This document shows positions 26,148-34,215 of a stretch of 35,552 bases of DNA, piece after piece (position 1 is the stretch's first letter; every line of letters begins with the position of its first letter). The DNA is from Ignavibacteria bacterium (GTDB taxonomy: Bacteria > Bacteroidota > Ignavibacteria > Kapaibacteriales > UBA2268), in contig JAOAEE010000039.1 of assembly GCA_026416955.1 (NCBI GenBank), positions 1 through 35,552 of the forward strand. The letters are read 5' to 3'. A model generated the notes under the pieces. It made no database searches, was not told where the DNA came from, and saw only the letters and a program-made list of their open reading frames with translations. The translations under genes were made by a program, and so were the position numbers.

Positions 26148-26588
26148 TTAATTCCCAGTTAGGTTATGAATTTTATCTATTCGACGCTGGTGGCGGTTGC
26201 CTTCGAATTTTTCGTTAATGAATGCAATTGCAATTTCCTTCGCTAATTCAAATGGTATTAGGCGAGCCCCAAATGTTAATATATTTGCATCGTTGTGTTG
26301 CCGTGCTAATTTTGCCATTTCGACGTTGCAACAATTTGCTGCACGAATTCCTTCGACTTTATTTGCTGCAATGCTCATTCCAATTCCACTACCACATATT
26401 AAAATACCGAATTGATGTTCACCACGCGAAACACTTTTTGCAAGAGGTATTGCAAAGTCTGGATAGTCGCACGAAGCAGAATCGTAGCAACCGAAGTCGG
26501 ATATATCGTATCCAACTTCGGTCAAGTAAAGTTTGAGTTCCTCTTTGTATTCAAAGCCCGCGTGGTCCGAGGCAATTGCAATTTTCAT
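26148..26588 (-). CDS. rpiB: Ribose-5-phosphate isomerase B
   Basis: RpiB interconverts ribose 5-phosphate and ribulose 5-phosphate in the pentose phosphate pathway. The 146-residue protein has the N-terminal SDHAGFEYKE motif (D8, H9), the YPDFAIPLA segment, the catalytic Cys in LICGSGIGMSIAANK and the terminal NLTG-type end. Length is normal. It is 7 nt downstream of nuoB and 1 nt upstream of bshB1. No distinct promoter is visible, so it is probably expressed from the nuoA promoter. Confidence 0.95.
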   Translation of the reverse strand: MKIAIASDHAGFEYKEELKLYLTEVGYDISDFGCYDSASCDYPDFAIPLAKSVSRGEHQFGILICGSGIGMSIAANKVEGIRAANCCNVEMAKLARQHNDANILTFGARLIPFELAKEIAIAFINEKFEGNRHQRRIDKIHNLTGN

Positions 26589-26595
26589 TTTTTCA

Positions 26596-27150
26596 TTAGA
26601 TTACTATATCTGCCATTGGTGTATGGTATTCTTCTTGCTTGGGAGTTGGCGAAACATTTTTACCGAAATTGAATAAATCGGGTTTATGCTTTTTTTCAAT
26701 CTTTTCTTGAATAATCATCAATGCTTTAATAAGTGCTTCTGGTCGGGGAGGGCACCCAGAAACATATGCATCTACGGGAAGGAATTGGTCGATACCTTGA
26801 ACAACGGAATAGCTGCGAAACATACCGCCAGTGGATGCACATACTCCCATAGAAATAACCCACTTAGGGTCGGGCATTTGGTCGTATATTTTTCGAACTA
26901 CCCAAGCCATTTTGTAGGTAACAGTGCCAGCGACGATAAGTAAGTCGGATTGACGTGGTGTCATACGAAAAACTTCGGACCCAAATCGAGCAACATCAAA
27001 CCGCGGAGCAGCGAAAGCCATCATTTCTATGGCACAGCAAGAGATACCAAGTGGCATAGGCCAAACGGAGTTCTTCTGTGCCCACTTTAGCACTGCTTCG
27101 ACAGAGGTTGTTAGAAATCCATCGCGACCTAATAATTTATCTAATCCCAT
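26596..27150 (-). CDS. nuoB: NADH-quinone oxidoreductase subunit B
   Basis: NuoB carries the N2 iron-sulfur cluster, the last electron carrier before quinone in complex I. The 184-residue protein has the cluster ligands C38-C39 (GISCCAIE), C104 ([10 protein letters not shown]) and C133 (SGCPPRPE). Its ATG has an excellent Shine-Dalgarno, AAAGGAGG, at 27164-27157, placed inside the 3' part of nuoA with 6 nt spacing. It overlaps nuoA by 10 nt. nuoC would usually follow, but rpiB and bshB1 come next, so the rest of complex I is encoded elsewhere. Confidence 0.96.
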   Translation of the reverse strand: MGLDKLLGRDGFLTTSVEAVLKWAQKNSVWPMPLGISCCAIEMMAFAAPRFDVARFGSEVFRMTPRQSDLLIVAGTVTYKMAWVVRKIYDQMPDPKWVISMGVCASTGGMFRSYSVVQGIDQFLPVDAYVSGCPPRPEALIKALMIIQEKIEKKHKPDLFNFGKNVSPTPKQEEYHTPMADIVI

Positions 27151-27503
27151 TGGAAGCCTCCTTTCATTAGTTCATAATAATAACCAGCAAAAAGAACAAT
27201 AATAAAAATTATCATAGCCCAGAAACCAGCGGCATCGAGAGAAGAGAAACTCACCACCCAAGGATATAAAAAAACTACTTCGATATCGAAAACAATAAAG
27301 CTCATTGCAACTAAGTAAAATTTTACAGAGAATCTTTCGCGTGCTGTTCGAAAAGGAATCATACCACTTTCGTAAGTAGTAATTTTTTCGCGAGTTTCTC
27401 TTCTTGCCCCCATCCATTCAGACAATATCAAAAAAACGAAGGCAACACCAAAACCAAATAGCACCATCAAAATTAAAGGTATATAACTTTCGAACATATC
27501 CAA
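27141..27503 (-). CDS. nuoA: NADH-quinone oxidoreductase subunit A
   Basis: NuoA is a small membrane subunit of complex I that lines the quinone-site region. The 120-residue protein shows three transmembrane segments (about 6-28, 60-80 and 88-108). The conserved loop between the first two reads [30 protein letters not shown], in part, and the acidic [11 protein letters not shown] follows. It is followed by nuoB with a 10-nt overlap. A consensus promoter-like pair (TTTG-N20-TATTTTTG) lies immediately upstream, only about 16 nt before the ATG. Confidence 0.95.
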   Translation of the reverse strand: MDMFESYIPLILMVLFGFGVAFVFLILSEWMGARRETREKITTYESGMIPFRTARERFSVKFYLVAMSFIVFDIEVVFLYPWVVSFSSLDAAGFWAMIIFIIVLFAGYYYELMKGGFQWD

Positions 27504-27519
27504 TCCAAACTAAAAAAAA

Positions 27520-27551
27520 CAAAAATAAGATACAATAATAAATTATCCAAA
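27520..27551 (-). promoter_or_regulatory. Predicted nuoA promoter (TTTG-N20-TATTTTTG)
   Basis: On the minus strand TTTG (27551-27548) and TATTTTTG (27527-27520) are 20 nt apart, an exact fit to the Bacteroidota -33/-7 consensus. The nuoA ATG is 16 nt downstream, implying a very short leader. It is divergent from the tRNA promoter candidate at 27597-27626. Confidence 0.55.
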
Positions 27552-27596
27552 AAGAATAAACGAAAAATAGCGGTATTATTTTACTTCAAGATATTC

Positions 27597-27626
27597 TTTG
27601 TCATTTTATGAAATTTTATTAATTTG
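27597..27626 (+). promoter_or_regulatory. Predicted promoter of the tRNA pair
   Basis: TTTG at 27597-27600 and TTAATTTG at 27619-27626 are 18 nt apart. This is one mismatch from TAnnTTTG and one base short of the usual spacing. The mature end of tRNA-Val begins 11 nt later, which fits a start just before the tRNA. Confidence 0.4.
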
Positions 27627-27637
27627 CACTTCGGAGT

Positions 27638-27712
27638 GGGCGGATAGCTCAGCTGGTATAGAGCGCCTGCCTTACAAGCAGGAGGTCGGGAGTTCGAGTC
27701 TCTCTTCGCCCA
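27638..27712 (+). tRNA. tRNA-Val (anticodon UAC)
   Basis: The 75-nt cloverleaf folds fully: acceptor GGGCGGA/TTCGCCC, D-stem GCTC/GAGC, anticodon stem CCTGC/GCAGG around loop CTTACAA (anticodon TAC), T-stem GGGAG/CTCTC with loop TTCGAGT. The discriminator base is A. CCA is not encoded: the genomic bases after the acceptor are ACA, so CCA must be added afterwards. It is 8 nt from the next tRNA, so the two are likely co-transcribed. Confidence 0.97.
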
Positions 27713-27720
27713 CAATGTGA

Positions 27721-27806
27721 GCAGAAGTGGCGGAACTGGCAGACGCGCTGGACTCAAAATCCAGTGGGCTTAAAAACCCGTGCGGGTTCGACTCCCGCCT
27801 TCTGCA
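27721..27806 (+). tRNA. tRNA-Leu (anticodon CAA)
   Basis: This 86-nt type II tRNA has acceptor GCAGAAG/CTTCTGC and anticodon stem CTGGA/TCCAG around loop CTCAAAA (anticodon CAA). It has a long variable arm (TGGGCTTAAAAACCCGT) and T-arm GCGGG-TTCGACT-CCCGC. Discriminator A; CCA is not encoded. The DUF262 gene starts 59 nt downstream on the same strand, so this tRNA end is a natural place to look for an integration scar, although I see no repeat of its 3' end. Confidence 0.97.
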
Positions 27807-27865
27807 CAATGTTGGAGGAAATAGTTCGCAATATTGCAATATCTTGTTAAACTATTTGGTTGAAA

Positions 27866-29668
27866 ATGAGCAACATCCAAAAGTTTTCCGTAAATCACTA
27901 TCCCATCAATAGCGTTTTAACTTGGATAAGAGATGGCGAAATTGCTATTCCAGAAATACAAAGACCTTTCGTTTGGGATACAACAAAGGTTCGAGATTTA
28001 ATAGATTCTCTTTATCGGGGTTATCCAATAGGTTACCTTATTGCTTGGACGAACCCAAATGTTCGATTAAAAGACGGCACTATTTCGAAAGGCAAAAAAA
28101 TATTAATCGATGGACAGCAAAGAGTTACAGCACTTATGGCAGCTATTTTAGGAAAAGAAATTGTAACCAAAGAGTATAGTAAAAAAAGAATCACTATATC
28201 TTTTAACCCTATTGATAGAACTTTTGAAGTTTTTAATACTGCAATAGCAAAAGATAAAAGATGGGTTCCTGATATTTCAGAAATATTTAGGCCGGGGTTT
28301 AAAATATTGGATAAATTGGACGAGTTTATGCAAAACAATCCAAATGTTGATAGAAACTCTATTTACGACGCCTTAGACTCATTGTCTAAAATCCAGAATA
28401 TATTAATAGGTTTAATAGAGCTGAACTCTGAATTAGATATTGAAGAAGTTACAGAAATTTTTATAAGAATAAATTCTTCTGGTGTGATATTGAACCAAGC
28501 CGACTTTGCAATGTCGAAAATTGCTGTAGACGATAAGTTTGGTGGAAATATTTTGCGCAAAGCAATTGATTATTTCTGCCACCTTGCTGTAAAACCAGAC
28601 TTTTATTACCAAATTGTTGAGAACGATAAAGCATTTGCTAACACGCCGTTTTTCCAAAAAATGAGTTGGCTGAAAGATGATAATGAAACATTATACGATC
28701 CAACTTACACAGACCTTTTAAGGGTTGCGTTTACATATAAATTTAAGAGGGGGAAATTGCAAGACTTAGTTGCCTTGCTTTCAGGTAGAGATTTTGAAAC
28801 TAGGGAATTTAAAGAAGAAATTGCAGAAAATTCTTTCAAGACACTTTCACTTGGGATACAAGATTTTATTAATGAAAACAATTTTAAACAGTTAATGTTG
28901 ATTATTAAATCTGCTGGTTTTATCGACTCTTCAATGATATTATCTCAAAATGCTATTGACTTTTCCTATATTATCTATCTTTATTTAAAAGAAAAAGGAT
29001 TTCCTAAACACAAGATAGAAAAACTCGTTAGAAAATGGTTTGTATATGCAACGTTGAAAAGTTTATATTCGGGCTCTCCTGAATCTCAATTCGATAAAGA
29101 CATAAGAAAAATTGAAACTTCAGACCCAGAAGAATATATCGAAAATGTAATTAATTCTGAACTTAGCGATAATTACTGGCTAGTAAGTTTACCACAACAA
29201 TTAGAAACATCGGCTACAAGAAATCCTGCATTTAAAACTTTTCTTGCTGCTCAAGTCAAGATGAATGACAAAGGCTTCTTGTCGAAAGATATTACTGTTT
29301 CTGATTTAATTTCGATAAAAGGTGATGTTCATCATATTTTTCCAAAAGATTATTTGAAAAAGTTAGGTTACGACAAATCAATGTATAATCAAGTTGCTAA
29401 TTACGTTATGGCTCAATCTGAAATTAACGTTTCCATTGGGAATAAACCTCCTTTAAGTTACTTCAAAGAAATATTTAATCAATGTCGAACAAAAGTTCCC
29501 AAATATGGAGCTATTATTGATGAGAAAGTTTTAATTGAGAATTTAGAATCCCATTGTATACCCTATTATCTTTTCAATGGGAATAACGAACCAGACTATC
29601 AACTTTTTCTTCAAGAAAGAAGAAAATTAATGGCTTTGAAAATAAAAAAGTATTTCGATATGTTGTAA
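27866..29668 (+). CDS. DUF262/HNH protein, GmrSD-like (putative type IV restriction)
   Basis: This 600-residue protein has an N-terminal DUF262 (GmrS/ParB-like nuclease) domain with IPEIQRPFVWD (residues 28-38) and the NTP-binding motif IDGQQRVTAL (81-90). It ends in a nuclease-like module with DVHHIFPKDYL (His489, His490) and a following asparagine-rich YNQVANYVMAQSEIN, typical of the His-Me finger/HNH ends of this group. Relatives include GmrSD, which cuts modified phage DNA, so a role in phage defence is likely but inferred. The ATG at 27866 was chosen over a TTG at 27860; no strong Shine-Dalgarno is present. It follows the tRNAs and lacks the strong C-before-GA codon bias of the fab genes, hinting at acquisition. 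No partner gene or integrase is seen. Confidence 0.8.
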   Translation: MSNIQKFSVNHYPINSVLTWIRDGEIAIPEIQRPFVWDTTKVRDLIDSLYRGYPIGYLIAWTNPNVRLKDGTISKGKKILIDGQQRVTALMAAILGKEIVTKEYSKKRITISFNPIDRTFEVFNTAIAKDKRWVPDISEIFRPGFKILDKLDEFMQNNPNVDRNSIYDALDSLSKIQNILIGLIELNSELDIEEVTEIFIRINSSGVILNQADFAMSKIAVDDKFGGNILRKAIDYFCHLAVKPDFYYQIVENDKAFANTPFFQKMSWLKDDNETLYDPTYTDLLRVAFTYKFKRGKLQDLVALLSGRDFETREFKEEIAENSFKTLSLGIQDFINENNFKQLMLIIKSAGFIDSSMILSQNAIDFSYIIYLYLKEKGFPKHKIEKLVRKWFVYATLKSLYSGSPESQFDKDIRKIETSDPEEYIENVINSELSDNYWLVSLPQQLETSATRNPAFKTFLAAQVKMNDKGFLSKDITVSDLISIKGDVHHIFPKDYLKKLGYDKSMYNQVANYVMAQSEINVSIGNKPPLSYFKEIFNQCRTKVPKYGAIIDEKVLIENLESHCIPYYLFNGNNEPDYQLFLQERRKLMALKIKKYFDML

Positions 29669-32161
29669 TTATTTGATTTTGTTTTTCTTCTTAAAATCGA
29701 AATACAATCCAAGCCCGATTATCGCAAAAGTCAGCAAATTCGCTACGAGTGATAATGTTTTCCCACGTTCGAATCCTGGCGAAGTAAACTTCATCTCCAA
29801 TGTGTGTTTGCCAGCGGGAACTACAACAGAGCGAAAGGCATAGTTCGCTTTTATAATTTCTGTTTCTTTTCCGTCTATGTATGCCTTCCAAAATGGATAA
29901 TAGACTTCGGAAATAAATAGCAAGGATTTGACATTTGTTTCGGTAGTAAACTTAATATACTCGTTTTTCTTTTCGACGATTTGGACCTTTGCAGCTGTGT
30001 CGTACCCAATATCTTTGACAGCCAAAGGTTTTTCAACGAACATTGTATCGATTGGATTAAAAGAGCCTTTCTTTAAGTGATTTAGAATTTCGATTGGTTT
30101 TTCAACAATTGCTGTTTTAACGAAAAAGGCTCTTGGATAATAACCAAAATTTGGATAAACAAATGCTTGCCCGCCGGCACCTCGGTATATTGGTTCAACA
30201 CCTTCTAAGGTTTTATTGAAGATAAGATACTTAACATTCAACAAATTCCAAAGAAAAGGATTATATAACTGCGAAGTGGAACCTTCCATTCCTTCCATAT
30301 TAGCAATATCCATCAAGTCTTGGTAAACCCGCAACTTGGCAGCGTGGTAACCATTTATGTTTTCAAGAAGATAATATGCTGTTAAATTTGCTGGATTGAC
30401 TGAAAAGTCTGCAATCCTAAATATTGTAGTATCCCTTTTAATAAAATCGTAGACATCCCTCCTTGCTTCGAAGATACTGGTAGCATTCCCTTCTTTTGAA
30501 TATTCCATTCTTTCTGAGTCGATTCTGAACAAGTCGAAAACTGTTATTAAGGAAAAAATTGTAATTAGCGTTGCGTATTGAACTTTGGTTTGAATGTAGA
30601 GTGCAGCAAAAATCCCGAAGGCTACAAGAAATATTGCATTTATGTAGAAATCTTGAATGGTTTTCGACCAAACAAATTCTTGAAGTTCGGAGACTACTTC
30701 GTTGCCATAGGCTTTTGCATAAGATTGAAAAGTTTCGGAACTTCCAACAGCCGAAATATAAGTGGATTTCATAAAAGCAGAGAAAAAGAATGTAACGACA
30801 AGAAATAAAAGTGGTAGGACAATCAACCATTTAATAGTTTTTTTATTCTGACTACTATTTTGGCGCATTTCGTTTAGGGCTTTAATGCCAAAAGCTGCAA
30901 GAATTGGTACGGAAAAGTGCACAAGCACCAGCGACATCGAAGGGGCTCGAAACTTGCTGAAAGATGGAAAGTAATGGTAAAACAAATCGAATAGAAATGG
31001 GAGATTTTTCCCGAACGATAAGAATATGCCAAAAATGGAAATAACAAATAGGGCTTGAACGAAAATGTTCTTTCGGAAGTGGATTAACCCAACAATTGCT
31101 AATGCCAATACGATTATTCCCATATATGGTGGAGAATCCTCCGATTCCTTTGTCCCCCAATAAGTAGAAGCTTTGCCTTCTCGGTATTCTCGGATACCAA
31201 AGCCAAAATAGCTTGGAACAATGAAAGTAAAAAGTTCCTTTGGATGGTACGACCACATTGTAGCATAATCGTAATCGCTTTTGTCTGCCTTTTGTGTTTT
31301 GTCGGTATGTATTTTCGCAATTGGTGCTGCACCACGTACAGAATAGGGTGCATATTCGAAAGTAGAGAAGTATCTGTCGGCCGACATTAAAAAAGCAATT
31401 CCAAGAGCAATGCCTGTTAGTAAAGCAGTTCTTAGCTTTGGAATAATTTTTTCTTTCTTAACAATACCAGCAACGAAGTCGTAAATAATATAAATAGCAA
31501 ATGCAAGCCCACCGTAAAATATCATTTGTAGATGGTTCCCAATAAACATTACCGCAAAAGCAATTATGAGCAATCCAAAGTTTAGGAAAGAAAATTTTTC
31601 TTTTAGTTTTTCAATAAAAAGGAAAACATATGGAAACATTGCCAAAACAATTGGTTTTGTGTTGTGGCCTATCATAATCCAAGTTATAACATAAGTAGAA
31701 AAGACTGCGGCAAATGCAGAAAAAATTGCTATTGTTTTTTCAAATTTCTTATAGCGTAGTAGCCAATATATCCCAATTCCATACAAAATGTAGAAAAAAA
31801 GGACCCGAGCGACGTCACTTCCAAATATTCCTCCAAAACCAACTGAAATATTTGTAAAAATTTGAGCAATTATATCCCAAGACCTACTTCCAGTAACAAG
31901 CAAGGAAGCATAAGCTGGCATCCCACTGAATATTAATGGTATCCAAAGAGGAAAATTTCCAGATTTGGTTGCTTCTTCGATAAATGGCCTAAAAGAAAGC
32001 GACGACAAATTATCGAAGTCAATAAATCCACCCCCAGTAATTGCTCCCCAGAAAAAACCAAATACAAGAATGATTAACGAAAGAATAGCAACCAAATCTT
32101 GATATTTCGAAGGTATTAATTGCTTCTTTGCAACTTGTTTCTTTGTGTTTTGCTTTGCCAT
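29669..32161 (-). CDS. YfhO-family polytopic membrane protein
   Basis: This 830-residue integral membrane protein has roughly a dozen transmembrane segments between residues 22 and 540, then a large extracytoplasmic domain and a last transmembrane helix near the C-terminus (about 800-822), followed by a lysine-rich tail. The opening FDNLSSLSFRPFIEEATKSG and the FPLWIPLIFSGMPAYASL stretch, together with the late LLFISEVYYPFWKAYIDG and VVVPAGKHTLEMKF segment, are characteristic of the YfhO family. Members are GT-C-like and linked to glycosylation of wall or envelope polymers in Firmicutes; the role in Bacteroidota is not settled. GAGG lies 8 nt before the ATG. The stop abuts the convergent DUF262 stop. 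Confidence 0.85.
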   Translation of the reverse strand: MAKQNTKKQVAKKQLIPSKYQDLVAILSLIILVFGFFWGAITGGGFIDFDNLSSLSFRPFIEEATKSGNFPLWIPLIFSGMPAYASLLVTGSRSWDIIAQIFTNISVGFGGIFGSDVARVLFFYILYGIGIYWLLRYKKFEKTIAIFSAFAAVFSTYVITWIMIGHNTKPIVLAMFPYVFLFIEKLKEKFSFLNFGLLIIAFAVMFIGNHLQMIFYGGLAFAIYIIYDFVAGIVKKEKIIPKLRTALLTGIALGIAFLMSADRYFSTFEYAPYSVRGAAPIAKIHTDKTQKADKSDYDYATMWSYHPKELFTFIVPSYFGFGIREYREGKASTYWGTKESEDSPPYMGIIVLALAIVGLIHFRKNIFVQALFVISIFGIFLSFGKNLPFLFDLFYHYFPSFSKFRAPSMSLVLVHFSVPILAAFGIKALNEMRQNSSQNKKTIKWLIVLPLLFLVVTFFFSAFMKSTYISAVGSSETFQSYAKAYGNEVVSELQEFVWSKTIQDFYINAIFLVAFGIFAALYIQTKVQYATLITIFSLITVFDLFRIDSERMEYSKEGNATSIFEARRDVYDFIKRDTTIFRIADFSVNPANLTAYYLLENINGYHAAKLRVYQDLMDIANMEGMEGSTSQLYNPFLWNLLNVKYLIFNKTLEGVEPIYRGAGGQAFVYPNFGYYPRAFFVKTAIVEKPIEILNHLKKGSFNPIDTMFVEKPLAVKDIGYDTAAKVQIVEKKNEYIKFTTETNVKSLLFISEVYYPFWKAYIDGKETEIIKANYAFRSVVVPAGKHTLEMKFTSPGFERGKTLSLVANLLTFAIIGLGLYFDFKKKNKIK

Positions 32162-32192
32162 ATTTTTCCTCTATTTTTACAAACGAATTCTA

Positions 32193-32200
32193 TATTTTTG
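32193..32200 (+). promoter_or_regulatory. TATTTTTG box before fmt
   Basis: An exact TAnnTTTG match in the 71-nt divergent gap between YfhO and fmt, 32 nt before the fmt ATG. The -33 region has a T-run but no TTTG. Confidence 0.3.
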
Positions 32201-32232
32201 CAAAATATGATTTTTTTACAAAAGAAAGATAT

Positions 32233-33147
32233 ATGAAGAAAAATGATGTTAAAATTGTTTTTATGGGAACACCAGAATTTTCGGTTCCATCATTGGTCAA
32301 ACTTCATAACGAATTTGGTGTATGCTTGGTTGTTACAAATCCCGATAAACCCTCGGGAAGAGGATTGAAACTTACTCCATCACCGGTGAAAGAAAAAGCA
32401 ATTGAGTTGGGGATACCAATTCTCCAACCCGAAAAAATTCGCGACCCTAAATTCTATGAGCAAATTCAAACTGTTGAACCAGATATTATTGTTGTAATTG
32501 CATTTAAAATTCTTCCACCCGAAGTATTTAAAAGCGCTCGAATTGCCAGTTTCAATGTCCATCCAAGTTTATTGCCCAAGTATCGGGGTCCAGCCCCAAT
32601 CAATTGGCAAATAATCGAAGGGGAGCGAGAAACTGGTCTTACAACCTTCGTTTTGCAAGAAGAGGTCGACGCTGGGAACATTATTTTGCAATGGAAATAT
32701 GAAATTCCCGATGGTTTTACTGCTGGCGATTTGCACGATTTTCTTGCTCCACTTGCTGGGGATATTGCAGTTGAGACTTGCAAAATCCTTTTGGAAGGAA
32801 ATTATACTTTAAAGAAACAAGACGATTCTCTTGCCACAAAAGCTCCCAAAATTTTCCCCGAAAATTGTCAAATCGACTGGAACGATGATTGTAAAAAAAT
32901 AAGAAACTTCATTCACGGAGTTTCGCCTACACCCGGTGCTTGGACATTAATTGATGACAAGAGATTTAAAATTTATCGCTGTGAGTATGAAATTGCAAAC
33001 CACAATGAAATAATTGGAAAGCCAATCTTTACAAAGAACCGTATTATTTTCCCTTGCAACAATGGTTTCATCATTCCCGTAGAAGTACAAATGGAGGGGA
33101 AAAAGAAAATGAGTGCAAAGGAGTTTTTGCTAGGCTATCGAACTTGA
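32233..33147 (+). CDS. fmt: Methionyl-tRNA formyltransferase
   Basis: Fmt formylates initiator Met-tRNA using 10-formyl-THF. The 304-residue protein has the N-terminal VFMGTPEFSVPSL, the PSGRGLKLTPSPVKEKA loop that contacts tRNA, the catalytic Asn-His in FNVHPSLLPKYRGPAPINW and a C-terminal oligonucleotide-binding domain (about 205-304). I chose the ATG at 32233, which places the conserved strand at residue 7; the open frame upstream (from 32128) overlaps the divergent YfhO gene and has no family similarity. The last 13 nt overlap the 3' end of the convergent lipoprotein gene. Confidence 0.95.
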   Translation: MKKNDVKIVFMGTPEFSVPSLVKLHNEFGVCLVVTNPDKPSGRGLKLTPSPVKEKAIELGIPILQPEKIRDPKFYEQIQTVEPDIIVVIAFKILPPEVFKSARIASFNVHPSLLPKYRGPAPINWQIIEGERETGLTTFVLQEEVDAGNIILQWKYEIPDGFTAGDLHDFLAPLAGDIAVETCKILLEGNYTLKKQDDSLATKAPKIFPENCQIDWNDDCKKIRNFIHGVSPTPGAWTLIDDKRFKIYRCEYEIANHNEIIGKPIFTKNRIIFPCNNGFIIPVEVQMEGKKKMSAKEFLLGYRT

Positions 33148-33467
33148 ATTTCTTTCTTTTTGGTTTCAAGGACTTCTTTTGCAGCCTCGTTTTTAATAGA
33201 GTCCAGCATTTCTTGGAATTTTTTCACATCCTTCGACCTTAATTCCCAAGAAAAATCTAAAAACTCTCGGAAGGAAAAGCCATTTCGCTTTAAAATTTCC
33301 ATAACTTTTTCATTTGCTTTTGCACTGTCTTCGATTGTATATCGTGCAATAAGAATTTCTTTATATAGTTTCATAAACTTTTTCTCTTCGGAGGAGTACT
33401 TTTCTTTTTGGCAAGCAAATAAGAAAACAATCGAAAATCCAAACAAAAAAATTAACATTTTTCTCAT
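33135..33467 (-). CDS. Small lipoprotein, DUF4296-like
   Basis: This 110-residue protein has a basic N-terminus, a hydrophobic stretch and the lipobox LFAC with Cys19, so it is probably an outer-membrane lipoprotein. The mature part is all helical and charged: FMKLYKEILIARYTIED, then a KANEKVMEILKRNGFSFREF segment and a final DVKKFQEMLDSIKNEA helix. This size and pattern resemble DUF4296 lipoproteins of Bacteroidota, but I hold that only as a possibility. I chose the ATG at 33467, one base after the ATPase stop and supported by the signal; a longer frame upstream overlaps the ATPase. It ends inside the convergent fmt gene (13-nt overlap). Confidence 0.65.
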   Translation of the reverse strand: MRKMLIFLFGFSIVFLFACQKEKYSSEEKKFMKLYKEILIARYTIEDSAKANEKVMEILKRNGFSFREFLDFSWELRSKDVKKFQEMLDSIKNEAAKEVLETKKKEIQVR

Positions 33468-33468
33468 A

Positions 33469-34215
33469 CTATTCCGGTAATCTATTGAAAAACTTATAAA
33501 CGAGAATGTTCTCTTTTTTATTTGCAAGTTCAGTGGGTGTGCCTTCTGCGATAATCGTTTTTTCGGACTTATCGAGCATAACGACTCTATGGGCAATTCG
33601 CATTATGCTTGCAAGGTCGTGGGTAACGACAATGATTGTCAGACCAAGCAGTTTGTTCAAACTAATTATCAGTTCGTCCAAAGAAGCCGAAGTAACGGGG
33701 TCTAATCCCGAAGATGGTTCGTCGAAACATAATATAGGCGGGTCCAGAGCCAATGCTCTTGCTATTCCAGCTCTTTTTTTCATACCTCCACTTAGTTGCG
33801 ATGGGAAGTAACTTTCGTAACCCGAGAGTTGAACTAAACTCAATTTAAAGCGTACGATTTGTTCAATCCTTTCGTCCGAAAGTTTTGTGTAGGTTTTTAA
33901 GGGTAATTCTATATTTTCGAATAATGTCATTGAAGCAATTAATCCACTGGATTGAAAAAGAATACCAAATTTTCGCAAAATATTATTTCTTTCCTTTTCG
34001 CTTGCTTTGGTCAATTCGTTTCCATCAATATAGATTTCACCAGTGGTGGGGATTTCGAGCCCTATGATTTGGCGAAGCAATGTACTTTTGCCGCAACCAC
34101 TTCCGCCGACAATCACAAAGATTTCGCCAGGATAAATTTCGAAATTTATGTTTTTTAGAATAAGATTATTTGCATAGACCACCGAAAGGTTTGTAACTTT
34201 AACAATTGGTTCCAT
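33469..34215 (-). CDS. MlaF-like ABC transporter ATPase
   Basis: This 248-residue ATPase resembles MlaF/Ttg2A, which powers phospholipid exchange between the membranes with MlaE and an MCE protein. Walker A is GGSGCGKST (37-45), the Q-loop is GILFQSSGLIASMTLFENIELPL, whose SGxLxxxxTxxEN form is typical of Mla ATPases, the signature is LSGGMKKRAGIARAL and Walker B is ILCFDEPSSGLDPV. The gene overlaps murQ by 17 nt and is followed by a small lipoprotein. No permease or MCE gene is nearby; the PqiC-like lipoprotein at 16418-17044 may belong to the same pathway. Confidence 0.8.
   Translation of the reverse strand: MEPIVKVTNLSVVYANNLILKNINFEIYPGEIFVIVGGSGCGKSTLLRQIIGLEIPTTGEIYIDGNELTKASEKERNNILRKFGILFQSSGLIASMTLFENIELPLKTYTKLSDERIEQIVRFKLSLVQLSGYESYFPSQLSGGMKKRAGIARALALDPPILCFDEPSSGLDPVTSASLDELIISLNKLLGLTIIVVTHDLASIMRIAHRVVMLDKSEKTIIAEGTPTELANKKENILVYKFFNRLPE

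Noticed and set aside
27727-27912. 61-residue open frame starting MAELADALDSKSSG
   Set aside because: It is the tRNA-Leu sequence read as protein, a well-known false gene; the tRNA fold is complete.
27807-29700. Attachment-site duplication of the tRNA-Leu 3' end around the DUF262 gene
   Set aside because: I looked for a repeat of the T-arm/acceptor bases near 29668 and beyond and saw none, and there is no integrase.
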